From Nocardioidaceae bacterium (lineage in GTDB: Bacteria; Actinomycetota; Actinomycetes; Propionibacteriales; Nocardioidaceae), in the NCBI GenBank assembly GCA_013811715.1, contig JACCUS010000124.1, positions 1 to 21,109 of the forward strand: 21,109 bases of DNA. The letters run 5' to 3'. The notes beneath the pieces are model-generated. The model was not told the origin of the DNA. It did no database searches and saw nothing but the letters and a program-made list of their open reading frames with translations. Below are positions 6,057 through 14,522 of the stretch, in pieces; the first letter of the stretch is position 1; every line of letters begins with the position of its first letter. Made by a program: the position numbers and the translations under genes.

Positions 6057-7363
6057 CCGACACCCTGACTCCGGTCCTGTCTGAGAACTGGGACCGAGAA
6101 CGCGCCTGGACGCTCGCCTCCTACGAGCAGACCGGTGGGTACTCGGCGCTACGGAAGGCGCTCGGCCAGCAGCCGGACGCCCTGATCGATCTCGTCAAGG
6201 AGTCCGGGCTTCGCGGCCGAGGTGGCGCCGGGTTCCCCACCGGCATGAAGTGGGGCTTCATCCCGCAGGGAGACGACAAGCCGCACTACCTGGTCGTCAA
6301 CGCCGACGAGTCCGAACCGGGCACCTGTAAGGACATCCCTCTCATGATGGCGAGCCCGCACACGCTCCTCGAGGGTGTGATCATCTCGTCGTACGCCATC
6401 CGCGCGTCACACGCCTTCATCTACTGTCGCGGCGAGGTGCTCCACGTCGTACGGCGGTTGCAGCGGGCGACGCAGGAGGCCTACCTGGCCGGACACGTCG
6501 GTAAGAACATCCACGGCTCCGGCTACGACCTCGAGATCGTCGTGCACGCCGGCGCCGGCGCCTACATCTGCGGCGAGGAGACCGCGATGCTGGACTCCCT
6601 CGAGGGCCTGCGTGGCCAGCCGCGACTTCGGCCGCCGTTCCCCGCGGTGGCCGGTCTGTATGCCTGCCCGACAGTCGTCAACAACGTCGAGTCGATCGCC
6701 TCGGTCCCCTGCATCGTCAACAACGGCGCGGACTGGTTCAACAGCATGGGCACCGAGAAGAGCAAGGGGATGACGCTGTACTCGCTGTCCGGGCACGTCG
6801 CCACGCCGGGGCAGTTCGAGGCACCGTTGGGCATCACGCTTCGGGAGCTGATCGAGCTCGGCGGCGGTGTCCGGGCGGGCCATGAGCTGAAGTTCTGGAC
6901 CCCCGGAGGGTCGTCGACGCCGCTGCTGACGGCGGAGCACCTCGACATCCCGCTGGACTACGAGGCCGTGGCCGGCGCCGGCTCGATGCTCGGCACCAAG
7001 GCGTTGCAGATATTCGACGACACGACCTGCGTCGTGCGTGCCGTCCTGCGCTGGACCGAGTTCTACAAGCACGAGTCGTGCGGCAAGTGCACCCCGTGCC
7101 GCGAAGGCACCTGGTGGCTGGTGCAGACGCTGGCCCGCCTCGAGAACGGCGAAGGTTCGGAGCAGGACCTGCACACCTTGCTCGACCTGTGCGACAACAT
7201 CATGGGCCGGTCGTTCTGCGCGCTAGCGGACGGCGCCGTGGCACCGATCGCGTCGTCGATCGAGTACTTCCGCGACGAGTACCTCGCGCACCTCACCCAG
7301 GGGGAGTGCCCCTTCGACCCGGAGGCCGCCACCTTGTTCGCCGCGGCTGGAGCGTACGCATGA
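6053..7363 (+). CDS. nuoF: NADH-quinone oxidoreductase subunit F (NADH- and FMN-binding)
   Basis: A 436-residue subunit where NADH binds and passes hydride to FMN; it also carries [4Fe-4S] cluster N3. The FMN/NADH-binding glycine-rich segment is GRGGAGFPTGMKW (55-67), the second nucleotide motif is GAGAYICGEETAML (167-180), and the N3 ligands are C343, C346, C349 (SCGKCTPCREG) and C389. The start is GTG 6053, overlapping the nuoE stop, with GGGAAGGA a few bases upstream as ribosome-binding site. The length is normal and all key residues are present. The stop overlaps the nuoG ATG. Confidence 0.97.
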   Translation: MTDTLTPVLSENWDRERAWTLASYEQTGGYSALRKALGQQPDALIDLVKESGLRGRGGAGFPTGMKWGFIPQGDDKPHYLVVNADESEPGTCKDIPLMMASPHTLLEGVIISSYAIRASHAFIYCRGEVLHVVRRLQRATQEAYLAGHVGKNIHGSGYDLEIVVHAGAGAYICGEETAMLDSLEGLRGQPRLRPPFPAVAGLYACPTVVNNVESIASVPCIVNNGADWFNSMGTEKSKGMTLYSLSGHVATPGQFEAPLGITLRELIELGGGVRAGHELKFWTPGGSSTPLLTAEHLDIPLDYEAVAGAGSMLGTKALQIFDDTTCVVRAVLRWTEFYKHESCGKCTPCREGTWWLVQTLARLENGEGSEQDLHTLLDLCDNIMGRSFCALADGAVAPIASSIEYFRDEYLAHLTQGECPFDPEAATLFAAAGAYA

Positions 7364-9768
7364 CCGCGGAGCAGGCGATCGAGCAGGCCGCCAAGGCGGT
7401 GACGCTCACCATCGACGATGTCGAGGTGACGGTTCCGGAGGGCACCTTGTTGATACGCGCCGCCGAGCGGATGGGCGTGCAGATCCCCAGGTTCTGCGAC
7501 CATCCGCTGCTCGAGCCGGTCGGGGCCTGCCAGCAGTGCCTGGTCGACATCCCCGACGCCGGCAACGGTCGGCCGTTCCCCAAGCCGCAGGCCTCGTGCA
7601 CCCTGCCGGTCGCGCCCGGCATGGTGGTGCGCACCCAGCACTCGTCCCCCGTCGCCGACAAGGCGCAGCAGGGGGTCATGGAGTTCCTGCTCATCAACCA
7701 CCCGCTCGACTGTCCGGTGTGCGACAAGGGTGGTGAGTGCCCGCTGCAGAACCAGGCGATGTCCAACGGTCGCGGCGAGTCGCGGTTCACCGAGACCAAG
7801 CGGACCTTCGTCAAACCCATCCACATCTCCGCCCAGGTGCTGCTCGACCGGGAGCGGTGCGTGTTGTGCGCGCGGTGCACCCGGTTCAGCGAGCAGATCG
7901 CCGGCGACCCGTTCATCGCGATGGTCGAGCGGGGAGTGCTGCAGCAGGTCGGCATCTATGAGAAGGAGCCGTTCGAGTCCTACTTCTCCGGCAACACCAT
8001 CCAGATCTGCCCGGTCGGCGCCCTCACCTCCACGGCCTACCGGTTCCGGGCGCGCCCCTTCGACCTCGTCTCCACGCCGTCGGTGTGTGAGCACTGTGCC
8101 TCCGGTTGTGCGCTGCGCACCGACCACCGCCGGGGCAAGGTGACCCGCCGGCTGGCGGGCAACGACCCGGCCGTCAACGAGGAGTGGAACTGCGACAAGG
8201 GCCGCTTCGGCTTCGTGTCCACCCGGCTCGCCGACCGGCTGACGCGTCCGATGGTGCGCGACGAGGAGACCGGTGACATGCGGCCGGCTTCCTGGCCGGA
8301 GGCCTTCGCGGTGGCGGCGAGGGGGCTGGCGGCCGCGCAGAGCTCGGTCGGCGTCCTGGCGGGCGGACGGCTCACCGGTGAGGATGCCTACGGCTACGGC
8401 AAGTTCGCGCGGGCGGTGCTACGCACCAACGACGTCGATTTCCGGTCCCGACCGTTGTCCGGGGAGGAGGCCGGCTTCCTGGCCGCGCACGTGGCGAACC
8501 GGCCGGGCCCGTCGTACGACGACCTCGAGCACGCCAACGCGGTCGTCCTCGTCGGGTTCGAGCCCGAGGAGGAGTCGCCGATCGTCTTCCTTCGGCTGCG
8601 CAAGGCGGTCGGCACCCACCGCACCCGTGTCTACTCGGTCGCCTCGCACACCTCTCGGGGGTTGCAGAAGCTCAGCGGGAGCCTGTTGCGTGCGACCCCC
8701 GGCGCTGAGGCGCCCGTTGTCGGCGCGATCGCGACCGACGCCGAGGTCGCCCTCGACGCGGGTGGTGTCATCCTGGTCGGTGAACGGGCCGCGACGTCGC
8801 CGGGGCTGCTCACCGCGGTGGCGACGCTCGCGGAGTCGACCGGGGCCAAGCTGAGCTGGGTGCCGCGGCGCGCCGGCGAAAGAGGCGCCCTAGAGGCCGG
8901 CCTGCTCCCCAACCTGCTGCCGGGTGGTCGGCCGCTCTCCGACGCCTCCGCGCGTGTCGACGTCGCCGCCACCTGGGGGCTCGACGTGCTTGCCGCGATG
9001 CCGGGGCGCGACGCCGACGAGATCTTGGCCGCTGCCGTCACCGGTGACGTCAAGGCGCTCGTGGTCGGCGGTGTCGAGGTCGACGACCTGGCCGACCCGG
9101 CCACAGCGATCCGCGCCCTCGACAACGTCGAGTTCCTGGTGAGCCTGGAGGTCCGCGCCTCCGCCGTCACCGAGCGTGCGGACGTGGTCCTGCCGGTGGC
9201 GTCCGTGGCTGAGAAGGCCGGCTCCTTCGTGAACTGGGAGGGTCGGGTCCGCACCTTCGACCGGGTGCTCGGCTCCACCGAGCTGTCCGACATCCGGGTG
9301 CTCGCGGGCATCGCGGAGGAAATGGGCCGTCCGCTGGGGTTTCGTGGGCACCAGGGGGCACGCGCCGAGATGGTGGAGCTGGGGCCCTGGGACGGCGACC
9401 GCGCGGAGTCCGCAACGACGCAGCCGATGAGCCCGGTCGAGCCGAAGGACGGCGGCTTCGTCTTGTCGACGTGGCGGCTGTTGATCGACGACAGTCGCGG
9501 CATCGACGGCGAACCGGACCTGCTGGCGACCGGCCGTGACCCGGGGGCCGTGCTGTCCCCGGCGACGCTGGCTCGACTCGGTCTGGCCGAGGGCGAGCAA
9601 GTCGTCGTTGCCACCGACCACGGGTCCGTATCCTTGCGGGCCGTGGCCGGGGACATCGGTGACGAAGCGGTGTGGATCCCGGCGAACTCGGCCGGAGTCA
9701 ACGTGCACCGCGATCTGAGGGCCGGGGCCGGCGCCGTCGTACGCCTCGGGGTCGGTGTGGCCCGATGA
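7360..9768 (+). CDS. nuoG: NADH-quinone oxidoreductase subunit G
   Basis: An 802-residue iron-sulfur subunit that carries electrons from NuoF towards NuoI. The N-terminal ferredoxin-like domain has C46, C57, C60, C80 (cluster N1b). The His-Cys3 motif H114, C118, C121, C127 binds N5, and C167, C170, C173, C217 bind a third cluster. A further set, C243, C246, C250 (CEHCASGC) and C278, marks the extra N7 cluster found in some bacterial NuoG. The rest is a molybdopterin-oxidoreductase-like domain without visible cofactor function, ending in a barrel-like C-terminus (about 728-802). The start is ATG 7360, overlapping the nuoF stop; the open frame back to 7078 is inside nuoF and is rejected. The middle domain is less conserved, as usual. 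Confidence 0.96.
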   Translation: MTAEQAIEQAAKAVTLTIDDVEVTVPEGTLLIRAAERMGVQIPRFCDHPLLEPVGACQQCLVDIPDAGNGRPFPKPQASCTLPVAPGMVVRTQHSSPVADKAQQGVMEFLLINHPLDCPVCDKGGECPLQNQAMSNGRGESRFTETKRTFVKPIHISAQVLLDRERCVLCARCTRFSEQIAGDPFIAMVERGVLQQVGIYEKEPFESYFSGNTIQICPVGALTSTAYRFRARPFDLVSTPSVCEHCASGCALRTDHRRGKVTRRLAGNDPAVNEEWNCDKGRFGFVSTRLADRLTRPMVRDEETGDMRPASWPEAFAVAARGLAAAQSSVGVLAGGRLTGEDAYGYGKFARAVLRTNDVDFRSRPLSGEEAGFLAAHVANRPGPSYDDLEHANAVVLVGFEPEEESPIVFLRLRKAVGTHRTRVYSVASHTSRGLQKLSGSLLRATPGAEAPVVGAIATDAEVALDAGGVILVGERAATSPGLLTAVATLAESTGAKLSWVPRRAGERGALEAGLLPNLLPGGRPLSDASARVDVAATWGLDVLAAMPGRDADEILAAAVTGDVKALVVGGVEVDDLADPATAIRALDNVEFLVSLEVRASAVTERADVVLPVASVAEKAGSFVNWEGRVRTFDRVLGSTELSDIRVLAGIAEEMGRPLGFRGHQGARAEMVELGPWDGDRAESATTQPMSPVEPKDGGFVLSTWRLLIDDSRGIDGEPDLLATGRDPGAVLSPATLARLGLAEGEQVVVATDHGSVSLRAVAGDIGDEAVWIPANSAGVNVHRDLRAGAGAVVRLGVGVAR

Positions 9769-11036
9769 CCGCCGCCGTCTTCGTGGCGCAGGAAGACCTG
9801 GACGCGTTCGGCCACGACCCGTGGTGGGTGATCTTGATCAAGGTCGTGCTGGCGTTCGCGATCTTGCTGGTGTTCACGCTGTTCAACATCTGGCTGGAGC
9901 GCCGTCTCGTGGCCCGTATGCAGCACCGTATCGGGCCGAACGTGCACGGGCCGTTCGGCCTGCTGCAGAGCCTCGCCGACGGCATAAAGCTGATGCTCAA
10001 GGAAGACATCGTGCCGCGGGCGGTCGACAAGGCGGTCTACATCGCGGCGCCGCTGATGTCGGCGATACCGGCGTTCATGGCGGTGGCGGTGATCCCCTTC
10101 GGGCCAGAGGTGAAGATTCCGTTCAGCGACGTCACGACACCGCTGCAGCTCACGGACCTCCCCGTCGGGGTGCTCTACATCCTCGCTGTCGCCTCCGTCG
10201 GTGTCTACGGCATCGTGCTGGCGGGCTGGTCGTCGGGGTCGACGTACTCGCTTCTCGGCGCCGTGCGGTCCTCGGCACAGGTGATCTCCTACGAGGTGGC
10301 GATGGGCCTGTCGTTCGTCGCGGTGTTCCTCTACGCCGGCTCGATGTCGACCTCCGGGATCGTCGCCGCCCAGGAAGATCTCTGGTTCGGGCTCATCTTG
10401 TTCCCCTCGTTCGCGATCTACATGGTCTCGATGGTGGGGGAGACCAACCGTGCGCCGTTCGACCTGCCCGAGGCCGAGGGCGAGCTCGTCGGCGGCTTCC
10501 ACACCGAGTACTCCTCGATCAAGTTCGCGTTCTTCTTCCTGGCCGAGTACATCAACATGGTGACGGTGTCGATGCTGGCCACCACCTTGTTCCTCGGCGG
10601 CTGGATGGCCCCGTGGCCGCTGTCGATCTGGGCGGGGGCCAACGAGGGCTACTGGCCGGTGCTGTGGTTCTTCGCCAAGGTCTTCTTGTTCGTCTTCGTC
10701 TTCATCTGGCTGCGCGGCACGCTTCCGCGGATGCGTTATGACCAGTTCATGAAACTCGGTTGGAAGGTGCTCATCCCGGCCGCGCTCTTTTGGATCATCG
10801 CCGTCGGCACCATCCGCGCACTCAGCCTGGAGGGTCCGATCGACCGGCGCTTCCTGTGGGTGGCGGCGGGCGTTGCGCTGCTGGTCTTCGTCGTGCTCGG
10901 CTTCTTCGGCGAGGACGAGCACCCCGCAGAACCCGCAGAACCCGAGGAGGCCGACGCGGAGGCGGCGGAGTTCGACGCGTACGCCGGTGGCTACCCGGTG
11001 CCTCCGATGACACGTCAGGAGAAGACTCGTGGCTAA
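9765..11036 (+). CDS. nuoH: NADH-quinone oxidoreductase subunit H
   Basis: A 423-residue multi-pass membrane subunit that anchors the peripheral arm and lines the quinone tunnel. Signatures are WLERRLVARMQHRIGPN (43-59), then GLLQSLADGIKLMLKED (65-81), and the cytoplasmic loop GETNRAPFDLPEAEGELVGG (225-244) rich in acidic residues needed for coupling. About eight hydrophobic segments are visible. The C-terminal 40 residues are hydrophilic and acidic (PAEPAEPEEADAEAAEF), beyond the E. coli length but common in actinobacteria. The start is ATG 9765, overlapping the nuoG stop; an open stretch back to 9672 lies within nuoG. The stop lies eight bases inside nuoI. Confidence 0.96.
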   Translation: MTAAVFVAQEDLDAFGHDPWWVILIKVVLAFAILLVFTLFNIWLERRLVARMQHRIGPNVHGPFGLLQSLADGIKLMLKEDIVPRAVDKAVYIAAPLMSAIPAFMAVAVIPFGPEVKIPFSDVTTPLQLTDLPVGVLYILAVASVGVYGIVLAGWSSGSTYSLLGAVRSSAQVISYEVAMGLSFVAVFLYAGSMSTSGIVAAQEDLWFGLILFPSFAIYMVSMVGETNRAPFDLPEAEGELVGGFHTEYSSIKFAFFFLAEYINMVTVSMLATTLFLGGWMAPWPLSIWAGANEGYWPVLWFFAKVFLFVFVFIWLRGTLPRMRYDQFMKLGWKVLIPAALFWIIAVGTIRALSLEGPIDRRFLWVAAGVALLVFVVLGFFGEDEHPAEPAEPEEADAEAAEFDAYAGGYPVPPMTRQEKTRG

Positions 11037-11580
11037 CGTGAAGGAACAGTTCTGGGACCCGATCGCCGGCTTCGGCGTGACGTTCCGGACGATGTTCAAG
11101 AAGGTCGTCACCGAGGAGTACCCGTTCGAAAAGAAGCCGACCGCGCCGCGCTTCCACGGACGCCACCAGCTGAACCGCTGGCCCGACGGGCTGGAGAAGT
11201 GCATCGGGTGCGAGCTGTGCGCCTGGGCCTGTCCGGCCGACGCGATCTACGTCGAGGGCGCAGACAACCACGAGGACGAGCGGTACTCACCCGGTGAGCG
11301 CTACGGCCGCGTCTACCAGATCAACTACCTGCGCTGCATCCTCTGCGGGCTGTGCATCGAGGCGTGTCCGACGCGCGCTTTGACGATGACGAACGACTAC
11401 GAGCTGGCGGACTCCAGCCGGGCGGCGCTGATCTATGAGAAGCAGGACCTCATGGCGCCGATGCTTCCGGGCATGGAGGAGCCGCCGCACCCGATGCGGC
11501 TCGGTGATGACGAGGGCGCCTACTACCGCGGCGCCGGCGCGTCATCGAAGGACCTCGGCGAGGGCGAGGTGCCCGCATGA
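11029..11580 (+). CDS. nuoI: NADH-quinone oxidoreductase subunit I
   Basis: A 183-residue ferredoxin-type subunit with two [4Fe-4S] clusters (N6a, N6b) that relay electrons to N2 in NuoB. The motifs are CIGCELCAWACP (C58, C61, C64, C68) and CILCGLCIEACP (C103, C106, C109, C113). The N-terminal helix (about 10-27) lies along the membrane in known structures. The start is GTG 11029, overlapping the end of nuoH by eight bases, with an AGGAGA ribosome-binding site at about 11017-11022. The tail beyond residue 150 is acidic and variable. The stop overlaps the nuoJ ATG in an ATGA. Confidence 0.96.
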   Translation: MANVKEQFWDPIAGFGVTFRTMFKKVVTEEYPFEKKPTAPRFHGRHQLNRWPDGLEKCIGCELCAWACPADAIYVEGADNHEDERYSPGERYGRVYQINYLRCILCGLCIEACPTRALTMTNDYELADSSRAALIYEKQDLMAPMLPGMEEPPHPMRLGDDEGAYYRGAGASSKDLGEGEVPA

Positions 11581-12350
11581 CGGCCGCGTTCTGGATCCTG
11601 GCTCCGGTCATGGTGGCCAGCGCGCTCGGCATGGTGGTGGCTCGCAAGGCCGTGCACTCGGCGCTGATGCTGGCAGTGGTGATGGTGTCGTTGGCGGTCC
11701 TGTACGCCGCCCAGGACGCTCCCTTTCTGTTCGCGGTGCAGATCATCGTCTACACCGGCGCAGTGCTGATGCTGTTCTTGTTCGTGCTGATGCTGGTCGG
11801 AGTCGACTCGTCGGACTCGCTGGTGGAGACGCTGCGTGGTCAGCGGGCCGCGGCCGTCGTGCTCTTCACCGTCTTCGCTGTGCTGTTGGTCGCCGGCATC
11901 GCGCAGACCAGCGTGGGCGTAGTGGTGGGCCTCGGCGAGGGACAGGTGCCGGACGGCAACGTGCCTGGCGTGGCGCGGCTCCTCTTCAGCAAGTACATCT
12001 TCGCGTTCGAGGTCACCGGGGCGCTGCTGATCACCGCCGCTCTGGGTGCCATGGTGTTGGCCCACCGGGAGCGGCTCACGCCCAAGCCCACCCAGCGGGA
12101 CCTGGCCGGCCAGCGGATGCGCGACTACGCCGACCGAGGGGTGCACCCCGGCCCGTTGCCCAGCCCAGGCTTCTTCGCCCGGCACAACTCCGTCGACACT
12201 CCCGCCCTGCTGCCGGACGGCACACCGTCGGAACTGTCGATCTCGCGGGTGATGCGGGCGCGGGGGACCGTGCGAGACGTGAGCGGCGACCAGTCCGCGA
12301 AGCGGGAGATCGAGGCCGACACCACGCAGATCAAGGGGGGCGAACAGTGA
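11577..12350 (+). CDS. nuoJ: NADH-quinone oxidoreductase subunit J
   Basis: A 257-residue membrane subunit linking NuoH to the antiporter-like arm. Five hydrophobic segments occupy roughly residues 3-163. The third contains QIIVYTGAVLMLFLFVLMLV (55-74), the conserved helix with the pi-bulge seen in complex I structures. After residue 163 comes a hydrophilic tail of about 94 residues with no hydrophobic segment, much longer than in E. coli NuoJ but usual in actinobacteria; its role is unknown. The start ATG 11577 overlaps the nuoI stop, and the stop overlaps the nuoK GTG. Confidence 0.95.
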   Translation: MTAAFWILAPVMVASALGMVVARKAVHSALMLAVVMVSLAVLYAAQDAPFLFAVQIIVYTGAVLMLFLFVLMLVGVDSSDSLVETLRGQRAAAVVLFTVFAVLLVAGIAQTSVGVVVGLGEGQVPDGNVPGVARLLFSKYIFAFEVTGALLITAALGAMVLAHRERLTPKPTQRDLAGQRMRDYADRGVHPGPLPSPGFFARHNSVDTPALLPDGTPSELSISRVMRARGTVRDVSGDQSAKREIEADTTQIKGGEQ

Positions 12351-12646
12351 GCCCGACCCCCTTCTTGGTGTTGTCCGCGTTGCTGTTCTCGATCGGGGCG
12401 TTCGGTGTCCTCGTCCGGCGCAACGCGATCGTGGTGTTCATGTGCGTCGAGCTCATGTTCAATGCCTGCAACCTCGCCTTCGTGACGTTCGCCCGCCAGC
12501 ACGGCAACCTCGACGGCCAGATCGCCGCCTTCTTCGTGATGGTGGTGGCCGCAGCCGAGGTCGTGGTCGGGCTGGCGATCATCATGACCATCTTCCGGAC
12601 CCGTCGGTCGGCCTCGGTCGACGACGCGAGTCTGTTGAAGTACTAG
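12347..12646 (+). CDS. nuoK: NADH-quinone oxidoreductase subunit K
   Basis: A 99-residue, three-helix membrane subunit related to MrpC antiporter subunits. The two buried glutamates essential for proton transfer are present: E35 in FMCVELMFNACNL and E71 in AAAEVVVGLAI, matching E36 and E72 of E. coli. The length is normal. The start is GTG 12347, overlapping the nuoJ stop by four bases (GTGA), with the purine-rich AAGGGGGG just upstream. The longer frame extending back to 11435 lies in nuoI/nuoJ and is not used. The stop TAG ends four bases before the first possible nuoL start. Confidence 0.96.
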   Translation: MSPTPFLVLSALLFSIGAFGVLVRRNAIVVFMCVELMFNACNLAFVTFARQHGNLDGQIAAFFVMVVAAAEVVVGLAIIMTIFRTRRSASVDDASLLKY

Positions 12647-12656
12647 GGGCGTGGTT

Positions 12657-14522
12657 GTGAGCTTGTTGTACCTGATCATCGCGATCCCGGCGGTGAGCTC
12701 CGCCGTGCTGCTGCTGCTCGGTGGACGGCTCACGAAGGGCTGGGGACACCTGGTCGGTGCAGCTGCCCCGTGCGCGTCGTTCGTGGTGGGGGTCATCGCG
12801 TTCTTCTCACTGTCGTCCGGAGACGAGGAGGCGCTCGGCCAGCACCTCTTCACCTGGATCCAGGTAGCCGGGTTCCGGGTCGACTTCGATCTGCTCTTCG
12901 ACCCGCTGTCGGCGGTCTTCGTGCTGCTGATCACCGGTGTCGGCGGCCTCATCCACATCTACTCGATCGGCTACATGGCGCATGACGAGCGGCGGCCCCG
13001 GTTCTTCGCCTACCTCAACCTGTTCGTGGCGGCGATGCTGCTGCTCGTGCTCGCCGACGACTACCTGGGTCTCTTCTTGGGCTGGGAGGGAGTCGGCCTC
13101 GCGTCGTACCTGCTGATCGGTTTCTGGCAGCACAAGGACACCGCCGCCGTCGCCGCCAAGAAGGCGTTCGTGGTGAACCGGGTCGGTGACATGGGGTTCG
13201 CGCTGGCCATCATGTTGATGTTTGCGACCTTCGGCACGACGACGTTCGCCGGCGTCGAGGGCGGCATGGAGGGCGCGTCGTCGGCCACCGCCACGGCGCT
13301 GGGGCTGCTGCTGCTGCTCGGCGCCTGCGGCAAGTCGGCGCAGGTGCCGCTGCAGAGCTGGCTGCTCGACGCGATGGAGGGCCCCACCCCGGTGTCGGCT
13401 CTGATCCACGCGGCCACCATGGTGACGGCCGGCGTCTACCTGGTGACCCGCTCCCACTTCGTCTACGCCTTCAGCGACACCGCGCAGACCGCAGTGGTGG
13501 TCGTGGGGCTCGCCACGCTGCTGTGGGGTGCGATCATCGGTTGCGCGAAGGACGACGTCAAGAAGGTGCTGGCCGGCTCGACGATGAGCCAGATCGGCTA
13601 CATGATGCTGGCGGCCGGCATCGGCCCGGCCGGGTACCCCTTCGCGATCTTCCACCTGCTGACCCACGGCTTCTTCAAGGCCAACATGTTCCTCGGTGCC
13701 GGCTCGGTGATGCACGCGATGAACGACGAGGTCGACATGCGCAGGTACGGCGGGTTGCAGCGGCTGCTGCCCATCACGTTCTTGACGTTCGCCTGCGGCT
13801 ATCTGGCGATCATCGGCTTCCCCGGCTTCTCCGGCTTCTGGTCCAAGGACAAGATCATCGAGATCGCGTTCGGCGAGGGGTGGATCATCGGGCTCGGCGC
13901 GTTGCTGGGCGCCGGCATCACCGCCTTCTACATGACGCGGCTGATGATCATGACGTTCGTCAGCGAGAAGCGCTGGGCCAAGAACGCCGAGCCGCACGAG
14001 GCGCCGTTGGTGATGACGGTGCCACTGATGGTGTTGGCCGCGCTGTCGGTGCTGGGCGGCCTGTTGCTGGTCGGGGGCTGGATCCAGGGCTGGCTCGAAC
14101 CGGTCACCGGAGCAGTCGAGGACCACGCGCTGCCGCTGCCGGTCTGGGTCATCACCGGGCTCACATTGCTGGTGGTCGCGGTGGGCATCGCGATCGCCGT
14201 CAAGGCCTACCCGCTCGGCGATATCGCCGTTCGCTCGCCGGCGCGCGTCTCGCCGGCGACGAAGGCGGCCCGGGCCGACCTCTACGGCGACGCGTTCAAC
14301 GAGGGGGCTTTCATGCGGCCAGGCCAGTACCTCACCCGGTCCCTTGTCTACTTCGACAACCGCGGAGTCGACGGCGCCGTCAACGGGGTCGCGGCGCTGG
14401 TCGGCGGGACGTCGGGCCGGATACGGCGGTGGCAAACCGGATTCGTGCGCTCGTACGCGGCCGCGATGCTCGCCGGCTCGGCACTCGTCGTGCTCGCTCT
14501 GTTGGCGGCGAGGCTCGCATGA
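12657..14522 (+). CDS. nuoL: NADH-quinone oxidoreductase subunit L
   Basis: A 621-residue antiporter-like subunit at the tip of the membrane arm. Key residues are the helix-5 glutamate E144 in GLFLGWEGVGLASYLL, the helix-7 lysine K226 in GACGKSAQVPLQSWLLDAME, and H251 in ALIHAATMVTAGVYLV. The C-terminal part after about residue 500 should form the lateral helix that runs along NuoM and NuoN. Two GTG starts are possible, 12651 and 12657. AGGGGC at 12645-12650 sits six bases before 12657 and directly against 12651, so I prefer 12657; the difference is two residues. The stop overlaps the nuoM ATG. Confidence 0.95.
   Translation: MSLLYLIIAIPAVSSAVLLLLGGRLTKGWGHLVGAAAPCASFVVGVIAFFSLSSGDEEALGQHLFTWIQVAGFRVDFDLLFDPLSAVFVLLITGVGGLIHIYSIGYMAHDERRPRFFAYLNLFVAAMLLLVLADDYLGLFLGWEGVGLASYLLIGFWQHKDTAAVAAKKAFVVNRVGDMGFALAIMLMFATFGTTTFAGVEGGMEGASSATATALGLLLLLGACGKSAQVPLQSWLLDAMEGPTPVSALIHAATMVTAGVYLVTRSHFVYAFSDTAQTAVVVVGLATLLWGAIIGCAKDDVKKVLAGSTMSQIGYMMLAAGIGPAGYPFAIFHLLTHGFFKANMFLGAGSVMHAMNDEVDMRRYGGLQRLLPITFLTFACGYLAIIGFPGFSGFWSKDKIIEIAFGEGWIIGLGALLGAGITAFYMTRLMIMTFVSEKRWAKNAEPHEAPLVMTVPLMVLAALSVLGGLLLVGGWIQGWLEPVTGAVEDHALPLPVWVITGLTLLVVAVGIAIAVKAYPLGDIAVRSPARVSPATKAARADLYGDAFNEGAFMRPGQYLTRSLVYFDNRGVDGAVNGVAALVGGTSGRIRRWQTGFVRSYAAAMLAGSALVVLALLAARLA

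Noticed and set aside
7078..7359. Upstream extension of nuoG to 7078
   Set aside because: It would lie wholly within nuoF. ATG 7360 overlaps the nuoF stop like the other operon junctions and gives the standard N-terminal ferredoxin domain.
8631..11204. 857-codon - strand open frame over nuoG-nuoH-nuoI
   Set aside because: It spans three certain + strand genes; the translation is rich in H, R, D and Q with no domain, a typical GC-rich artefact.
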